Source of the DNA: UBA5078 sp964538025
GTDB lineage: Bacteria; Pseudomonadota; Gammaproteobacteria; Pseudomonadales; Pseudohongiellaceae
NCBI GenBank assembly: GCA_964538025.1
Contig: CAZICZ010000003.1
Coordinates: 62,001 to 126,000, forward strand
Reading direction: 5' to 3'
Length of the DNA stretch: 64,000 nt
The notes below the pieces were generated by a model that saw nothing but the letters and a program-made list of their open reading frames with translations, searched no databases and was not told the DNA's origin. This document shows, one piece after another, positions 25,119 to 35,000 of the stretch; the first letter of the stretch is position 1, and every line of letters starts with the position of its first letter. A program made the translations under genes and the position numbers.

Positions 25119-26171
25119 GTGGAATACACGTTCCCGGTCTGTCATCTGTTTTACTACCCCACGCAAGTCATGCTGGTGGACGATGACCCCAACTTTCTCG
25201 ATGCCGTCAGCCTGCTGCTGCCGCGCACCCTGAGCTATCGCCAGTTTCAGTCTCCGCGCCAGGCGCTGGACCATATCAACAGCGCACAGCAACATGCCTC
25301 CCTGATCCGGCGTGTGTATTCCTCGTACAAGACCGGCCCTTTCGATTCGGACACCTTGACCCACATCGAAATCAACGAGCTCTACAAGGAAATCTACAAT
25401 CCGGAGCGCTTCAGTACGCCTAGCGTGGTCGTGGTCGACTATTCGATGCCGTCCATGAATGGTCTGGAATTTTGCGCCAGCCTGACTAACCCCTTTGTCA
25501 AACGCATCCTGCTGACGGGCCAGGCCGATACCGAAATCGCCGTTCAGGCCTTCAACGACGGCTTGATTGACCAGTTCATCAGCAAGAAGGACCACGACCT
25601 GGAGACCAAACTCAATCGCTCGATCGCCGCCCTGCAGCAACAGTTTTTCAGCCGAAGCTTCAAACTCATTACCGATCCTGTGATTGCCAACAGCCAGTGT
25701 CGCTTTATCAACAACGCCGAGTTTATTGCCTACTTCAATGCCCTGCGGCAAAGCCGCAAGATTGTGGAGTATTACCTGATCGATGAGCCTTATAGCGGGT
25801 TTTTATTGCTGGATGCGAAAGGTCGAGTGTCCGTGCTGCTGATCATGCCGCAGCTGCGTCTGGCAGAGCATCTGGCGTTGTGTAACAAATGGGGCGTGCC
25901 ACAGGGTCTGAGCGACGCGCTGCAACAGGGAACGATGATTCCGTTGTTCAACGCCGTGGCCGAGGACGCTCAATGGCAGGCGATGATCCGTCAGGACTGG
26001 CGCAAATACTATGCGCCGGCGACGCGCGTTTCTCCCGAGACACCCTATTACTGCGCCGTGCTGGAGCCGTCCGATGCCGGACGGGTCTTGCGCGCCTTCA
26101 CGCAGGACGGCATTCACGCCTACGAGGCTCACCTGCACACCCCGCGCTCCGTTACGACGTTTCTTCACTGA
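25119..26171 (+). CDS. Response regulator with long insertion and unknown output domain
   Basis: The GTG at 25119 follows a strong ribosome site (AAGGAGG); the product has 350 residues. The receiver keeps the acidic triad DDD (21-23), phosphoacceptor Asp107 in VVDYSMPSMNGLEF, ILLTGQ and the Lys pair near 156. The distance from acidic pair to phosphoacceptor is about 85 residues instead of about 40, because of an insertion with SLIRRVYSSYK and HIEINELYKEIY. The C-terminal 180 residues are not a DNA-binding domain I recognise; they contain FLLLDAKGRVSVLLIM. Size and layout recall the LqsR group, without proof. The gene overlaps the convergent kinase gene by 20 bases, a likely partner. Confidence 0.72.
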   Translation: MEYTFPVCHLFYYPTQVMLVDDDPNFLDAVSLLLPRTLSYRQFQSPRQALDHINSAQQHASLIRRVYSSYKTGPFDSDTLTHIEINELYKEIYNPERFSTPSVVVVDYSMPSMNGLEFCASLTNPFVKRILLTGQADTEIAVQAFNDGLIDQFISKKDHDLETKLNRSIAALQQQFFSRSFKLITDPVIANSQCRFINNAEFIAYFNALRQSRKIVEYYLIDEPYSGFLLLDAKGRVSVLLIMPQLRLAEHLALCNKWGVPQGLSDALQQGTMIPLFNAVAEDAQWQAMIRQDWRKYYAPATRVSPETPYYCAVLEPSDAGRVLRAFTQDGIHAYEAHLHTPRSVTTFLH

Positions 26172-27627
26172 GCGAGGTGGGCGGAAACGACAGCGTAAAG
26201 CGGGTGTATTTCCCCAGCTCCGACGTGACCTCGATATCCCCCCCCATGCCTTGCATCGTGCGCTTGCAGAAGGCAAGACCGGCCCCCGTGCCATTGCTCC
26301 GGGTACTGAAGAATCCCTCAAAAATATGCGGACGGACTTTCTCGTCGATGCCAAGGCCCGTGTCTTCAAAGAGCAGTACTGAGCCTTCCTCTGTGGCTTC
26401 TATCCGCAGGGAGATACTCCCTTTGCCGGCCGACTCGATGCTGTAAAGCGCGTTTTTCAGGAGATTGAAGAGCACATAAACGAGCAGGGATTGCACGCCG
26501 AGAAACGTAAAGTCCTGCACTACGTCGACACTGACTTTTTCGCGCTCGAGCCGTTTGAACGGGTACTGGTGCAGGGCATCTTCCACGCAGTCTGCCATCG
26601 AGCAGACAGTAAATTGCGTCCGTTCCAGCGCTTGCTCTTTCAAATTCACAAGCAACAGATCAATCACATGATTGGCTTGATCCACCATGGCACGAATGCG
26701 CGGTCCCGTCTGCGAAAGGGCCTCAAGCCGCTCCTCGCGAATCGCCGGAAAGCGCTCGCCCTGTTCCGCGCTCGCAAAGCGGTAGCCTTCGATCAATTCC
26801 GGAAGCGTGGAATCCACACCCGAGATGCTCGCACGCACGCCGGAAAGCGGCGTACGCATTTCGTGAGCAATCGTGGCGCTGAGGGTGGCAAGTGCTGCCG
26901 ATTTTTCGGCGAAAGCGCGCTCCTGCTGATATCGCTTGCGTTGTTCCAGAAGAATCCGCTCCAGCGCAATGCCCACCTGTCGCGCAAAAAAGGCCAGCAT
27001 TGAGTGCAGCTCGTTCACGAGCCGCGCGTGGTCCCGCAGAAAAATGACTGCGAGCAACTGATTATCCCGCGAGACGGGAATCATGAGCGTCACCTGCCAC
27101 TGCGTCATGATCGCCGCGACCTCAACAGGACACTGAGAAATCGTCACAATCTGCGAACGTTCTTGTGCGAATTTTCTGACCACATCGAATGACGCTACCG
27201 GTGAACAACCATCGCGATGCCACAAACACAAGGGCGGAGGATCTGCGGGCTCGCTGTCTATCAACGCACGCGAAATCAACAAACTGACCGTGTCACCTGC
27301 AAGCAGTGCACTGAGACTCGTCTGCGTGTAATGCAACAGACTGTTCATGTCAGAAAATTCGTGCAAGACATCAACGAGGCCGGCCACACCACCGATGCGC
27401 CGGAGAGCAGAATCCACGCGTGCACTGCCCATTGCCTGCAGAAAAGCGGCACTGAGGTAGGGGTAACTGAAGACCACTGTCGCGATAAAGACCAGATGAA
27501 AGACTGCTTGGAACAAGGGTTCCCAAATAGCGACATCCGTAATGAGGAAAAACAAAAGATACAAAAGGCTATAGCTGAAAATCAGCAGGCCTCTTGCAAC
27601 AAAAAGTGGTTTCCGTAAGCTAATCAA
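26152..27627 (-). CDS. Membrane histidine kinase
   Basis: The 491-residue protein starts at TTG 27627, six bases after GGGGGA; later ATGs would remove the membrane part. Two to three TM segments (about residues 10-65) are followed by a GAF-like region (about 95-235). The kinase core has the phosphoacceptor in ATIAHEMRTPLSGVR (His near 254), N-box VLFNLLKNALYSIES and ATP-binding LFEDTGLGIDEKVRPHIFEGFFSTR. It ends opposite the response regulator at 25119-26171 with a 20-base overlap. The tail-to-tail arrangement and shared neighbourhood suggest that they form a pair. Confidence 0.88.
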   Translation of the reverse strand: MISLRKPLFVARGLLIFSYSLLYLLFFLITDVAIWEPLFQAVFHLVFIATVVFSYPYLSAAFLQAMGSARVDSALRRIGGVAGLVDVLHEFSDMNSLLHYTQTSLSALLAGDTVSLLISRALIDSEPADPPPLCLWHRDGCSPVASFDVVRKFAQERSQIVTISQCPVEVAAIMTQWQVTLMIPVSRDNQLLAVIFLRDHARLVNELHSMLAFFARQVGIALERILLEQRKRYQQERAFAEKSAALATLSATIAHEMRTPLSGVRASISGVDSTLPELIEGYRFASAEQGERFPAIREERLEALSQTGPRIRAMVDQANHVIDLLLVNLKEQALERTQFTVCSMADCVEDALHQYPFKRLEREKVSVDVVQDFTFLGVQSLLVYVLFNLLKNALYSIESAGKGSISLRIEATEEGSVLLFEDTGLGIDEKVRPHIFEGFFSTRSNGTGAGLAFCKRTMQGMGGDIEVTSELGKYTRFTLSFPPTSLSEETS

Positions 27628-27721
27628 GCACGATCCCCCGAGGGCAACATCCGGGAAAATTTCCCCGACCGACCTGCATAATTCTTTACGCGGGCGCGGT
27701 GGCCGCTATGTTTCAGGTCGT

Positions 27722-27737
27722 GCTAGTGTATACTAGC
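27722..27737. promoter_or_regulatory. Palindromic site before the small membrane protein gene
   Basis: GCTAGT (27722-27727) and ACTAGC (27732-27737) are perfect inverted 6-base arms around GTAT. A -10-like TATACT (27729-27734) sits inside, so a protein bound here would block transcription of the rightward gene. No good -35 is seen. Confidence 0.42.
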
Positions 27738-27821
27738 GCCCGGTCAAACATGAAACCGGACAGGGAAACAGCCGGCGTCACCAGGGAAATGTTCGACCCA
27801 CCTGAACAGGGCAAATCCGTC

Positions 27822-28241
27822 ATGAAGCAACGTCGATCTCTCTTTTTCCTTCCCGTGCTGATTCTCTGGAGTCTGGTTTACGGTAGCCTCGGTGGCGTTT
27901 TTTTCAAACTTTTAGCCGTCATTGAATTGTGGCACTCCGCAAACCGAATGCAGCTACAACAATGGAAACGCTATCCGGCGCGGCATTATCAACAGTTCAC
28001 CGCTGCGATCGTGATGGCAGAATTGAATGGGCAAACCTGGTCGTTGCTGCCCATGATGCACAATGACGTGACCGATCGATTCCCTCGCGCCCCCTTTCCG
28101 TTTCTCATTATTCTGTGCAATACCCTGATCGCCCTTTTGTATCTTCCCTACGCATTGTGCAGCGGTCTGTTTCGCGGACCAGCCTATGTATTCGCGCAAG
28201 GGTGGTCCCGTCTTCGCGTGTCGCCTGACGGGTCTAGGTAA
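27822..28241 (+). CDS. Small membrane protein of the signalling island
   Basis: From ATG 27822 the protein has 139 residues with two or three membrane helices (about residues 7-35 and 90-115) and a central soluble stretch with MHNDVTDRFPRAPFPF. The frame is open to 27699, and ATG codons at 27750 and 27789 are alternatives; 27822 was chosen because the first membrane helix follows directly. No family recognised. It precedes the response regulator at 28259 by 17 bases, so it is probably co-transcribed with it. Confidence 0.6.
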   Translation: MKQRRSLFFLPVLILWSLVYGSLGGVFFKLLAVIELWHSANRMQLQQWKRYPARHYQQFTAAIVMAELNGQTWSLLPMMHNDVTDRFPRAPFPFLIILCNTLIALLYLPYALCSGLFRGPAYVFAQGWSRLRVSPDGSR

Positions 28242-28258
28242 CCCAAGGCACTCCTCTG

Positions 28259-28759
28259 ATGAACAGCAAGCCCCTCATCCTGGTAGTGGAAGACGATCGC
28301 CAACAGTCCGAACTGGTCGTGGAAGTTATCAATGAAACCGGACGCTATCAGGCCATTCCCGCCTACGACGGTGAACAGGCGCTTCAGATTCTCAAAGCCC
28401 ATCAGCGCGGATTCAATTTCCTGAGCAATCGCATCGAATGCATTCTGCTCGATTGGCAGATGCCAAAAATGAATGGCGAAGTTTTTCTGAAAACCCTGCG
28501 TCGCGATGAAGGCAACAGTCCTTTCAAGCGCCATATTCCGATTGTTATTTTTACGGCCTATAACGATCGCGAACGACAATCCCTCGCAAAGGATCCAACA
28601 CTCGGCATGGCGTCAGGCTATATTCTGAAGCCGTTTGAAGAGACTGAATTACTGGGACTGCTGGAGCGCATCGTGATTCACAAGGAAGCCGAAATTCTGC
28701 GGGAGATTCTGATCGAACGCGATCAACGCTGGGTGCGAGAGCTCGAACGCAAGCGGTAG
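28259..28759 (+). CDS. Stand-alone response regulator
   Basis: This 166-residue protein is one receiver domain plus a C-terminal charged helix (HKEAEILREILIERDQRWVRELERKR region). All key residues are present: acidic pair Glu11-Asp12-Asp13, phosphoacceptor Asp65 in LLDWQMPKMNGEVF, Thr in VIFTAYND and Lys in ILKPFEE. There is no output domain, so it should act by protein contact. It converges with the histidine kinase gene ending at 28767 (seven bases apart), the likely partner. Confidence 0.9.
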   Translation: MNSKPLILVVEDDRQQSELVVEVINETGRYQAIPAYDGEQALQILKAHQRGFNFLSNRIECILLDWQMPKMNGEVFLKTLRRDEGNSPFKRHIPIVIFTAYNDRERQSLAKDPTLGMASGYILKPFEETELLGLLERIVIHKEAEILREILIERDQRWVRELERKR

Positions 28760-28766
28760 AAGAGAG

Positions 28767-30854
28767 TCAGTTCAGGGGCATGCGGACAATAAAACGCGAG
28801 CCCTTTCCCAGCGTGCTTTCACATTGAATACTGCCCTTGTGCTCTGTGATGATCCGATTACAGATGGTGAGTCCCCATCCCCTGCCCGCCGTGAGATTGC
28901 CTGCCGCGGTGATTTTCCCACTGAAATAGGGTTCCCAGATTTTTTCACGCAGTTCCGGGGCAATGCCACAACCGGTATCGGCGACCGTGACCACGAGCTC
29001 CTGCAGCTCCGCCACGCTGCTCACCCGCAGGACACCTCCCTCCGGCATGGATTCCACGGCATTTTTGATGAGATTGCTGAACAGAACCTGGAGCTCTCCC
29101 GGAATACCGAACACATGCGGTGCCCGCTCGTCCAGCTCGATCACCCGCCGGTGAGGGCCTTCGGGCAACAGCTTCATGCAGCGCAGCAGGACCGCATTGA
29201 TGTCCACCGCCTGAAAGCGATCGTTTTCCTGCGCGTTTTCATCGGTGATGGCGAGAGTTTCGTCAACGATTTCCATCGCCCGTTCAATCTGCTCGTCGAT
29301 GATCTGCCGGTATTTTTCAATCGAATCCACCGATTTCATGCGGTGCGCCGCCATCCGAATGATGTTCAGGGGCGTGCGAATCTCATGGTGGGCCTGTCGG
29401 GTGGCATGGGCAATGGCGCGGCTCTTGTCTACCCGGACCAACTGAATCTCTGCCTGATGTTGGCGCCGCTGGTTTTCAAAGTAGAGTTTCTCGAGTTTTT
29501 CAAACGGCGTTAGCCGATACAAAATGGCCGCCACATAGCGCATCAGCCGAGACAGAAAGAGCCGGTCCCGTTTGCTGAACTCCTCCTGCGAACTGCGCTC
29601 GCCGACGATCAACACGCCTTCCAGATGTTCGGGGGAAAAGAACACCAGCACGAGTGTCTTCTCCGGATCGGCATGTCCGAGTGCAGAGAATCGTGTCTGC
29701 GTGTGAACGGAAAAGGACGCAAGCTCCCGCGGATCTTCTCGCTGTTCGCATTCCAGGAGAAAGGGGTCCTCGGGACTCAGCGTTTCCAGAACCCTGTCAC
29801 TCTCGCTGGCAAAGAGTTGATAGCGCAGCAGCACATCGTCCGCATCACGTACGGCGACAATACGATGCAGGCGTTCCAGCTCGAAGACCTCATCCATTTC
29901 CTCGCTCAAGGTCGCAAAAATCTCCGCGCGGTTTTTCACGGAGCTCAGTTTTTCGGCGAGCCTGTTCAGGATTTCTTCCGGTTCATACCAGCTGCGGACA
30001 AAGCGGCGACGGGCGGTACTCACGAGAAAAACCTCCAGTCGTGCGGCATTCATGGCCCACAGGAGGGCGATCACGCAGATCAGCAACAGACTGAGGGCCG
30101 GAAATTGCGGCGCCAGTTGAAAGGCGAGAACAAGACAGGTCATGGCCAGAGCAGCGACAATCAGTTTGGCGGTGTAGCGATCAACGGCCATCCGGATATC
30201 CAACAGGTCATGCTTGCTGAACGCGTAGGCAAAAAACAGGGAGGGAAAAAGTGACCCGAGATGGCCCAACACCAGCCAGTCATAGTTGCCCAGAACGACG
30301 AGCACCAGATCAAAGACGATGCCGCACAGAATGAACAGACCAAGGCCCGTGAGCATGTAAGCCACGCGAATACGATGCTCCGGATAACGACGATAGCTGA
30401 TGATCAGATTCGAAATGACCAGAACGCCCACCCCCACCAGATACAGCGCATAAACGGTGTACCCCGGGCCATCGACAAACACCACGGCGCCCTGTTCCAG
30501 TCGCGCGACCGACACGACATCCGAGAACAGGATCAGCCCGCAGAACACTGCGAAGATCACGACCTGAATGCCTCGGAAGACGGGACCGGGCACCCGCGCA
30601 GGATCGGGATAGCGCACGCTGATGTCCCAATGTCCCAGCGCGAAGAGCAAGGCCGAGATCAACTGTACCTGCGAGACCAGATTGACGGGCACCCGGGCCT
30701 GAAACTCGTGCAGGAGCATGTAGCATAGCGCCCAGATGGCGACCGCCACATTGGTCACCAGATAGGTTGCGGATAGCCGTCCGGGATTCTGTCGCCAGGT
30801 AAAAAGCCCCAGAATCAGAAGGACAATGGCATTGGGAATAAATAGGTAGTTCAT
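28767..30854 (-). CDS. Seven-TM histidine kinase with GAF domain
   Basis: The protein has 695 residues from ATG 30854; a GTG nine bases earlier is possible. Seven to eight N-terminal membrane helices (about residues 1-285) form a sensor of the 7TM histidine-kinase type, which can bind membrane-soluble ligands. A GAF-like region follows (about 310-470), then the kinase core with the phosphoacceptor in QAHHEIRTPLNIIR (His near 489), N-box LFSNLIKNAVESM, VADTGCGIAPELREKIWEPYFSG and the glycine-rich end GWGLTICNRII. The acyltransferase gene lies upstream on the same strand (115-base gap). The convergent single-domain response regulator is the probable target. Confidence 0.88.
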   Translation of the reverse strand: MNYLFIPNAIVLLILGLFTWRQNPGRLSATYLVTNVAVAIWALCYMLLHEFQARVPVNLVSQVQLISALLFALGHWDISVRYPDPARVPGPVFRGIQVVIFAVFCGLILFSDVVSVARLEQGAVVFVDGPGYTVYALYLVGVGVLVISNLIISYRRYPEHRIRVAYMLTGLGLFILCGIVFDLVLVVLGNYDWLVLGHLGSLFPSLFFAYAFSKHDLLDIRMAVDRYTAKLIVAALAMTCLVLAFQLAPQFPALSLLLICVIALLWAMNAARLEVFLVSTARRRFVRSWYEPEEILNRLAEKLSSVKNRAEIFATLSEEMDEVFELERLHRIVAVRDADDVLLRYQLFASESDRVLETLSPEDPFLLECEQREDPRELASFSVHTQTRFSALGHADPEKTLVLVFFSPEHLEGVLIVGERSSQEEFSKRDRLFLSRLMRYVAAILYRLTPFEKLEKLYFENQRRQHQAEIQLVRVDKSRAIAHATRQAHHEIRTPLNIIRMAAHRMKSVDSIEKYRQIIDEQIERAMEIVDETLAITDENAQENDRFQAVDINAVLLRCMKLLPEGPHRRVIELDERAPHVFGIPGELQVLFSNLIKNAVESMPEGGVLRVSSVAELQELVVTVADTGCGIAPELREKIWEPYFSGKITAAGNLTAGRGWGLTICNRIITEHKGSIQCESTLGKGSRFIVRMPLN

Positions 30855-30920
30855 GACCCCCACGAGGCCGCGTCTGTCTGCATCAGGACGGTAAGCGCTG
30901 AGTCACGGGGGCGTGCCGAT

Positions 30921-30950
30921 GCCTCCCTGCCGCTGACGCTGCCGGGAGGC
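30921..30950 (-). repeat. Hairpin-forming inverted repeat between acyltransferase and kinase genes
   Basis: GCCTCC at the left end and GGAGGC at the right end form the base of a GC-rich stem whose inside is nearly self-complementary. There is no T-run after it on the minus strand, so it is not a classical terminator. It could attenuate read-through from the acyltransferase gene to the kinase gene. Confidence 0.35.
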
Positions 30951-30969
30951 CTGTTGGTTCGGTAGTCGT

Positions 30970-31809
30970 TCAGTTTCTGGCCTCCCCCTTGAGCAGGTAC
31001 TTGTTGATGTTGTTGATCATATAGTACTGGCTCTGTTTGCTGAACGATTCCTCCACAACATTGCGCATCGCTTTCAGAGAGCCCTGCACACTGCCATACA
31101 TCAGCAGGAGATTATTGGTAATGAAGAAATGCACTGGCGAATACCCCACGCCAAGCCCCCATTTGAACGCTTTGCTGTTGACGTTGGTCCACAGGAATCC
31201 GACATCGTAGCCCCACTGGGAAGAGCGCTCTAAAATCGGAATGGACAGAAAGGGCGACACCACCTGTCGGTATTCCTTGAGCACGCCCAGCTCCTTGATG
31301 AACATGATGCGGTCCTTCTTTACAACCTCGCTCAGCCAGTAATGAGAGATGCTCATCCCGGTTGATTTCTCCGCATCGGACAACTCCCAGGGCATGTCGT
31401 GCGCCTTGCTCATCGCATTCTTGTGCATCAGCAATACCCAGCAGAAGCCAATGATGAGATCCCCTTTGTACAGGAGCGAGATCAGGGGGATGCGTTCCGG
31501 GTCATCCCGCAGGCTGTGGGTGATCTCGGCACGTGCTGACGACAGGGTCCAGGATTCTCCCCAGCTTTCGTTGAAAACCGTCATGTAGCATTGCGCGAGA
31601 TCATTCAGCGTGGCATCACTGATCTGCAGCACCTCCTCGCCAAAATAGGTTTGCAGCCGATACTCCTCTCCCAATTTTTCGCGTAGCATCTGGTTGAGCA
31701 TGGGCGTGGAGGAGCGCAACGGGGAGGGTCGTTGACGCGCGGCATTGCGAAGGGCGATCGGTAACGGATGGTTCGGTGTGACGGCATGAATAACGGATTG
31801 AACAGTCAT
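30970..31809 (-). CDS. GNAT-type N-acyltransferase, possible signal synthase
   Basis: The 279-residue product has a GNAT-like core (about residues 75-245). The central strands read IPLISLLYKGDLIIGFCWVL. The acyl-CoA/acyl-ACP binding region is RIMFIKELGVLKEYRQ, where the usual R/Q-x-x-G-x-G/A loop is altered to YRQVVSPF. WTNVNSKAFKWGLGVGYSPV is the typical GNAT end. The C-terminal 50 residues (from LMYGSVQGSLKAM) are helical. Substrate unknown. Placement upstream of a 7TM kinase gene and a palindrome-controlled promoter make an autoinducer-type product conceivable, but housekeeping acyl transfer is equally possible. Confidence 0.65.
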   Translation of the reverse strand: MTVQSVIHAVTPNHPLPIALRNAARQRPSPLRSSTPMLNQMLREKLGEEYRLQTYFGEEVLQISDATLNDLAQCYMTVFNESWGESWTLSSARAEITHSLRDDPERIPLISLLYKGDLIIGFCWVLLMHKNAMSKAHDMPWELSDAEKSTGMSISHYWLSEVVKKDRIMFIKELGVLKEYRQVVSPFLSIPILERSSQWGYDVGFLWTNVNSKAFKWGLGVGYSPVHFFITNNLLLMYGSVQGSLKAMRNVVEESFSKQSQYYMINNINKYLLKGEARN

Positions 31810-31944
31810 GGTGAATCCCCAAGGGTTAAGCTGATTTGAAAATGGCCGGTGAGCATGTGCGCGAGCACATGGAGGACTGGCCAGATCGACATAGGATTCG
31901 AGTCAATTTCCGTACATGAATCTGCACGAAAATTGATTGAACTT

Positions 31945-31979
31945 TGATCAGCTTATAGCCTTGAGCAAATATTGATCAA
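31945..31979 (-). promoter_or_regulatory. Acyltransferase promoter with two TGATCA palindromes
   Basis: On the minus strand -35 TTGATC (31974-31979) and -10 TATAAG (31952-31957) are 16 bases apart. The palindrome ATTGATCAAT (31971-31980) covers the -35, and a second TGATCA (31945-31950) lies just after the -10. The two centres are 28 bases apart, on one helix face within error. This looks like a repressed promoter; the leader would be about 135 bases. The remaining 31810-32095 spacer is AT-rich with no ORF seen. Confidence 0.5.
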
Positions 31980-32044
31980 TCGTTAGCAAGGGGAAAATAC
32001 GATTAAGGGGCAGGATGCATTTTTTATTCTTGACCGATCATCGC

Positions 32045-32068
32045 TAAAAAAATCCCGGGCGATTTTTT
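32045..32068 (-). terminator. Rho-independent terminator of the GGDEF-EAL gene
   Basis: AAAAAATC and GATTTTTT arms flank CCCGGGC-type sequence; the run of T on the minus strand follows the stem. It begins 28 bases after the stop codon of the leftward GGDEF-EAL gene. The A and T runs are symmetric, so it could also work in the other direction. Confidence 0.55.
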
Positions 32069-32095
32069 ATTCCTACAAATATTCCTACAAACATG

Positions 32096-35000
32096 TTACA
32101 GAGTTAAACCATCTCGCAGACTGCTCACCACAAACGCCTCAAACTCCTCCTGCGGAAGCGGACGCGCAATGTGATATCCCTGAGCATAATCGCACTTCAG
32201 CGCGCGCAGGAAATCCAGTTGCTCCTGCGTCTCCACGCCTTCTGCCACAACCTTGAGCTGCAGTTTTTCCGCCATCAGCAGCATCGTCTCGATCAGCGCT
32301 TCTTCGGTTTTCAGTTCCCCAATGCGCGCGACAAAGGAGCGATCGATCTTGAACCCGGTAACGGGAAAGCGGGAAAGATAACTCAGCCCGGAATAGCCCG
32401 TGCCGAAATCATCGATCGAGATCTGGATCCCCGCATCGCTGAGCTCGTTGAGCACCTGCAAGGCACGGGTGGCATCTTCGACCAGAACGCGCTCGGTAAT
32501 CTCCACGATGATCGGCATGTCTCTTGGCTGCTTGATCTCGTGAAACCACGCCTGGGAAGATTCATCGCGCATGTAGAGAAGCCGTGTCGACACATTGACG
32601 GAAACACCGATTCGCAGGCCATGCGTCTGGTTGAACTGACTGATGAACTCGCGCGCACTTTTGAGAACGAAGTGATCAATGCGAATGATCAGGCCGCTCT
32701 CTTCGGCGAGAGGAATGAAAATATCCGGAGGGATATAACTGCCGTCGGATCTTTGCCAACGCACAAGTGCCTCGCAACCGATAATGCGTCGTTCGGCCAG
32801 ATGGTAGATCGGCTGGTAGTGAACACTCAGCTCCCTGTTTTTTACAGCAGCCACTAGCTCATTGAACAAGGTGTGGCGCCGTTCGGACTTGCGTTGCATT
32901 TCCTGCGTGTAAAACTGCCAGCCATTGCGCCCCGCCTTCTTGACTTCGTACATGGCCTGGTCAGCCTTGATGATCAGGGTTTCGCCGTCCTGCGCATCAT
33001 CCGGAAAGAAGGCAGTCCCGAGGCTGGCCCCACAGTACACGTGCCGGTTGTTCAGCACAAAAGGCTCGCCCACACTAGCGACAATCTCATCGACGATGCG
33101 CCACACCGCCGACTCTGTGAACACGTCGCGCAAGATGACAATAAACTCATCACCGCTGTAGCGGGCCACCGTATCGACTTCGCGAACACAGCGCCGAATG
33201 CGCCGGGATGCCTCCACCAGCACCGCGTCTCCCATGTCATGGCCCAGGTTGTCATTCACCGATTTGAAATTGTCCAGATCGATAAACAGCACCGCCAGTT
33301 TGGTGCTGACGCGTCGTGTCATTGCAAGCGCGCTGTTCAGCCGATCGCGCAGGAGGCTGCGATTGGCCAAACCGGTCAGGGCGTCATAATTGGCTTGATA
33401 CTCGATCAGCCTGTCCGACTCCTTTGCCTTTGCCTTCGTCACATCCTGAATCGCCCCAACGAGTTCCTGCTTGCCATCGGGCATGGCGATCATTTCGCCG
33501 CGGATATGCAGCCAGATATCTCCCTTGCCGGGGACTTCCAGTCTCAGCTCGGTATCAAAACTGTGGAGGCGCTGTCTCACCCGCTCGACCAGCACGCGAA
33601 GATTGTGCGCTGTCTCTTCGGTATACCGAGCGCAGACATCATCGAGCGTGAGCACGCCGGCTCCCGCGGTGACGCCGAAAATCTGCATGCACTGGTCCGA
33701 TACTTCGGTGAAGACCCCGTTGGCATCAAGACGCCACCCCCCAACGCGGGAGACCGCTTCCACCTCCCGCAAAAACTGTTCATTGCGGAAGATCAGCTGT
33801 TCATAGGCCTCTTCTTTCTGCTTGGCACGGGCGCGCAGGAATATGCCGATCATCACCAGTGTGCACAGGACGGCGCTCAGCAGGCGCAGAATAAGAATGC
33901 CGGGATGGCCCACGGCGATGTCTTGCAGGGCATAGGCCCCCAGCTGCCAGGAGCCCCCTTCCAGCACTACCGGCATTGTCACTGCGGAGGGAGACGAAAA
34001 TACCCTGGGCTCGCCGAAGAAAACCTCGCCGTCTGCCCCCAGCCCGTCGCGGCCCCTGATCGCTATCTCCAGGCCTATGCTGGGATCAAACAGACTGCTG
34101 TCGCCATAGATGCTGGTTGTCGCAATGGGAGACGACACAATGCCCCACAGTCGCCGCGCCCCGCGCTCGTCGGTGATGTAGACGGGCGCCCTGCCCACAA
34201 AGGCCGTGCCGCCCTGTACCAGCTCCAGGGGCCCGGCGATCACCATGGCACCGGTTTCGATGGTTCGCTGCACCGCTGGGTATTGAGCACTGGTCCGGTA
34301 ATCCAACCCGAGCGCGGCCTCGTTGCCCGCCAGCGGGTAAACATACCGAATGATCAAGTCTGGTGCGGCGGCCAAGTTGATGAGCGCCGGCTCGCGCTCG
34401 ATGACCTTGGCGGCATAGGTATCAAACTCCTGACGCGTAAAATCGGGATTCGATGCGATGAATGCCGCGAGACCGTTGATGAGAGACAAATTGTTGGAGA
34501 GGCGACTTTCCAATTGATAGCGGACACTGCTCAATCGTTCAGAAACCTGCAAGCGCTGCTCATCGGCGAGCAGACTGCGGTAGCGGATCTCTGCCAGTTG
34601 CTGGGCAGCAAAAAACAGCAAGGGCATCGCCAAAATCAGACGCATCTTGGCGGTTCCCACCAGACTCATCAATGCCATCAGGGTGATCAGCGCGATGGCA
34701 ACCAGCATGCCCTGCTGAATTGATATCGTGGCAGTACGCGGCATTTCGATCGGGCTGAGCAGTTGCTCCACACGAAACGGATTTTCAATTTCGCCTAACT
34801 GGTTCAGCAGAAAATACGCGTTCTCCCATCGCTCGAGCTGATTGTGACCAAGCGGGACGATCGGGAAGAGTACATAGTCGTCGATCCGTTCGGCAAAGAA
34901 TCGGTTGTAGTCCGACGGGTCATTGTAAAAATACCGGTAGCGGGGCAACTCCGCAGCAATCCGAGCCGCGAGCACTTCGCGGTTATCCAGCGCGTAGCGC

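Noticed and set aside
30921..30950. Terminator between the acyltransferase and the 7TM kinase
   Set aside because: Hairpin present but no T-run on the minus strand; listed only as an inverted repeat.
25119..31809. Complete Lqs-type quorum sensing system
   Set aside because: The 350-residue regulator recalls LqsR in size only. There is no LqsA-like PLP-dependent synthase, and the acyltransferase is GNAT-like, so the name is not applied.
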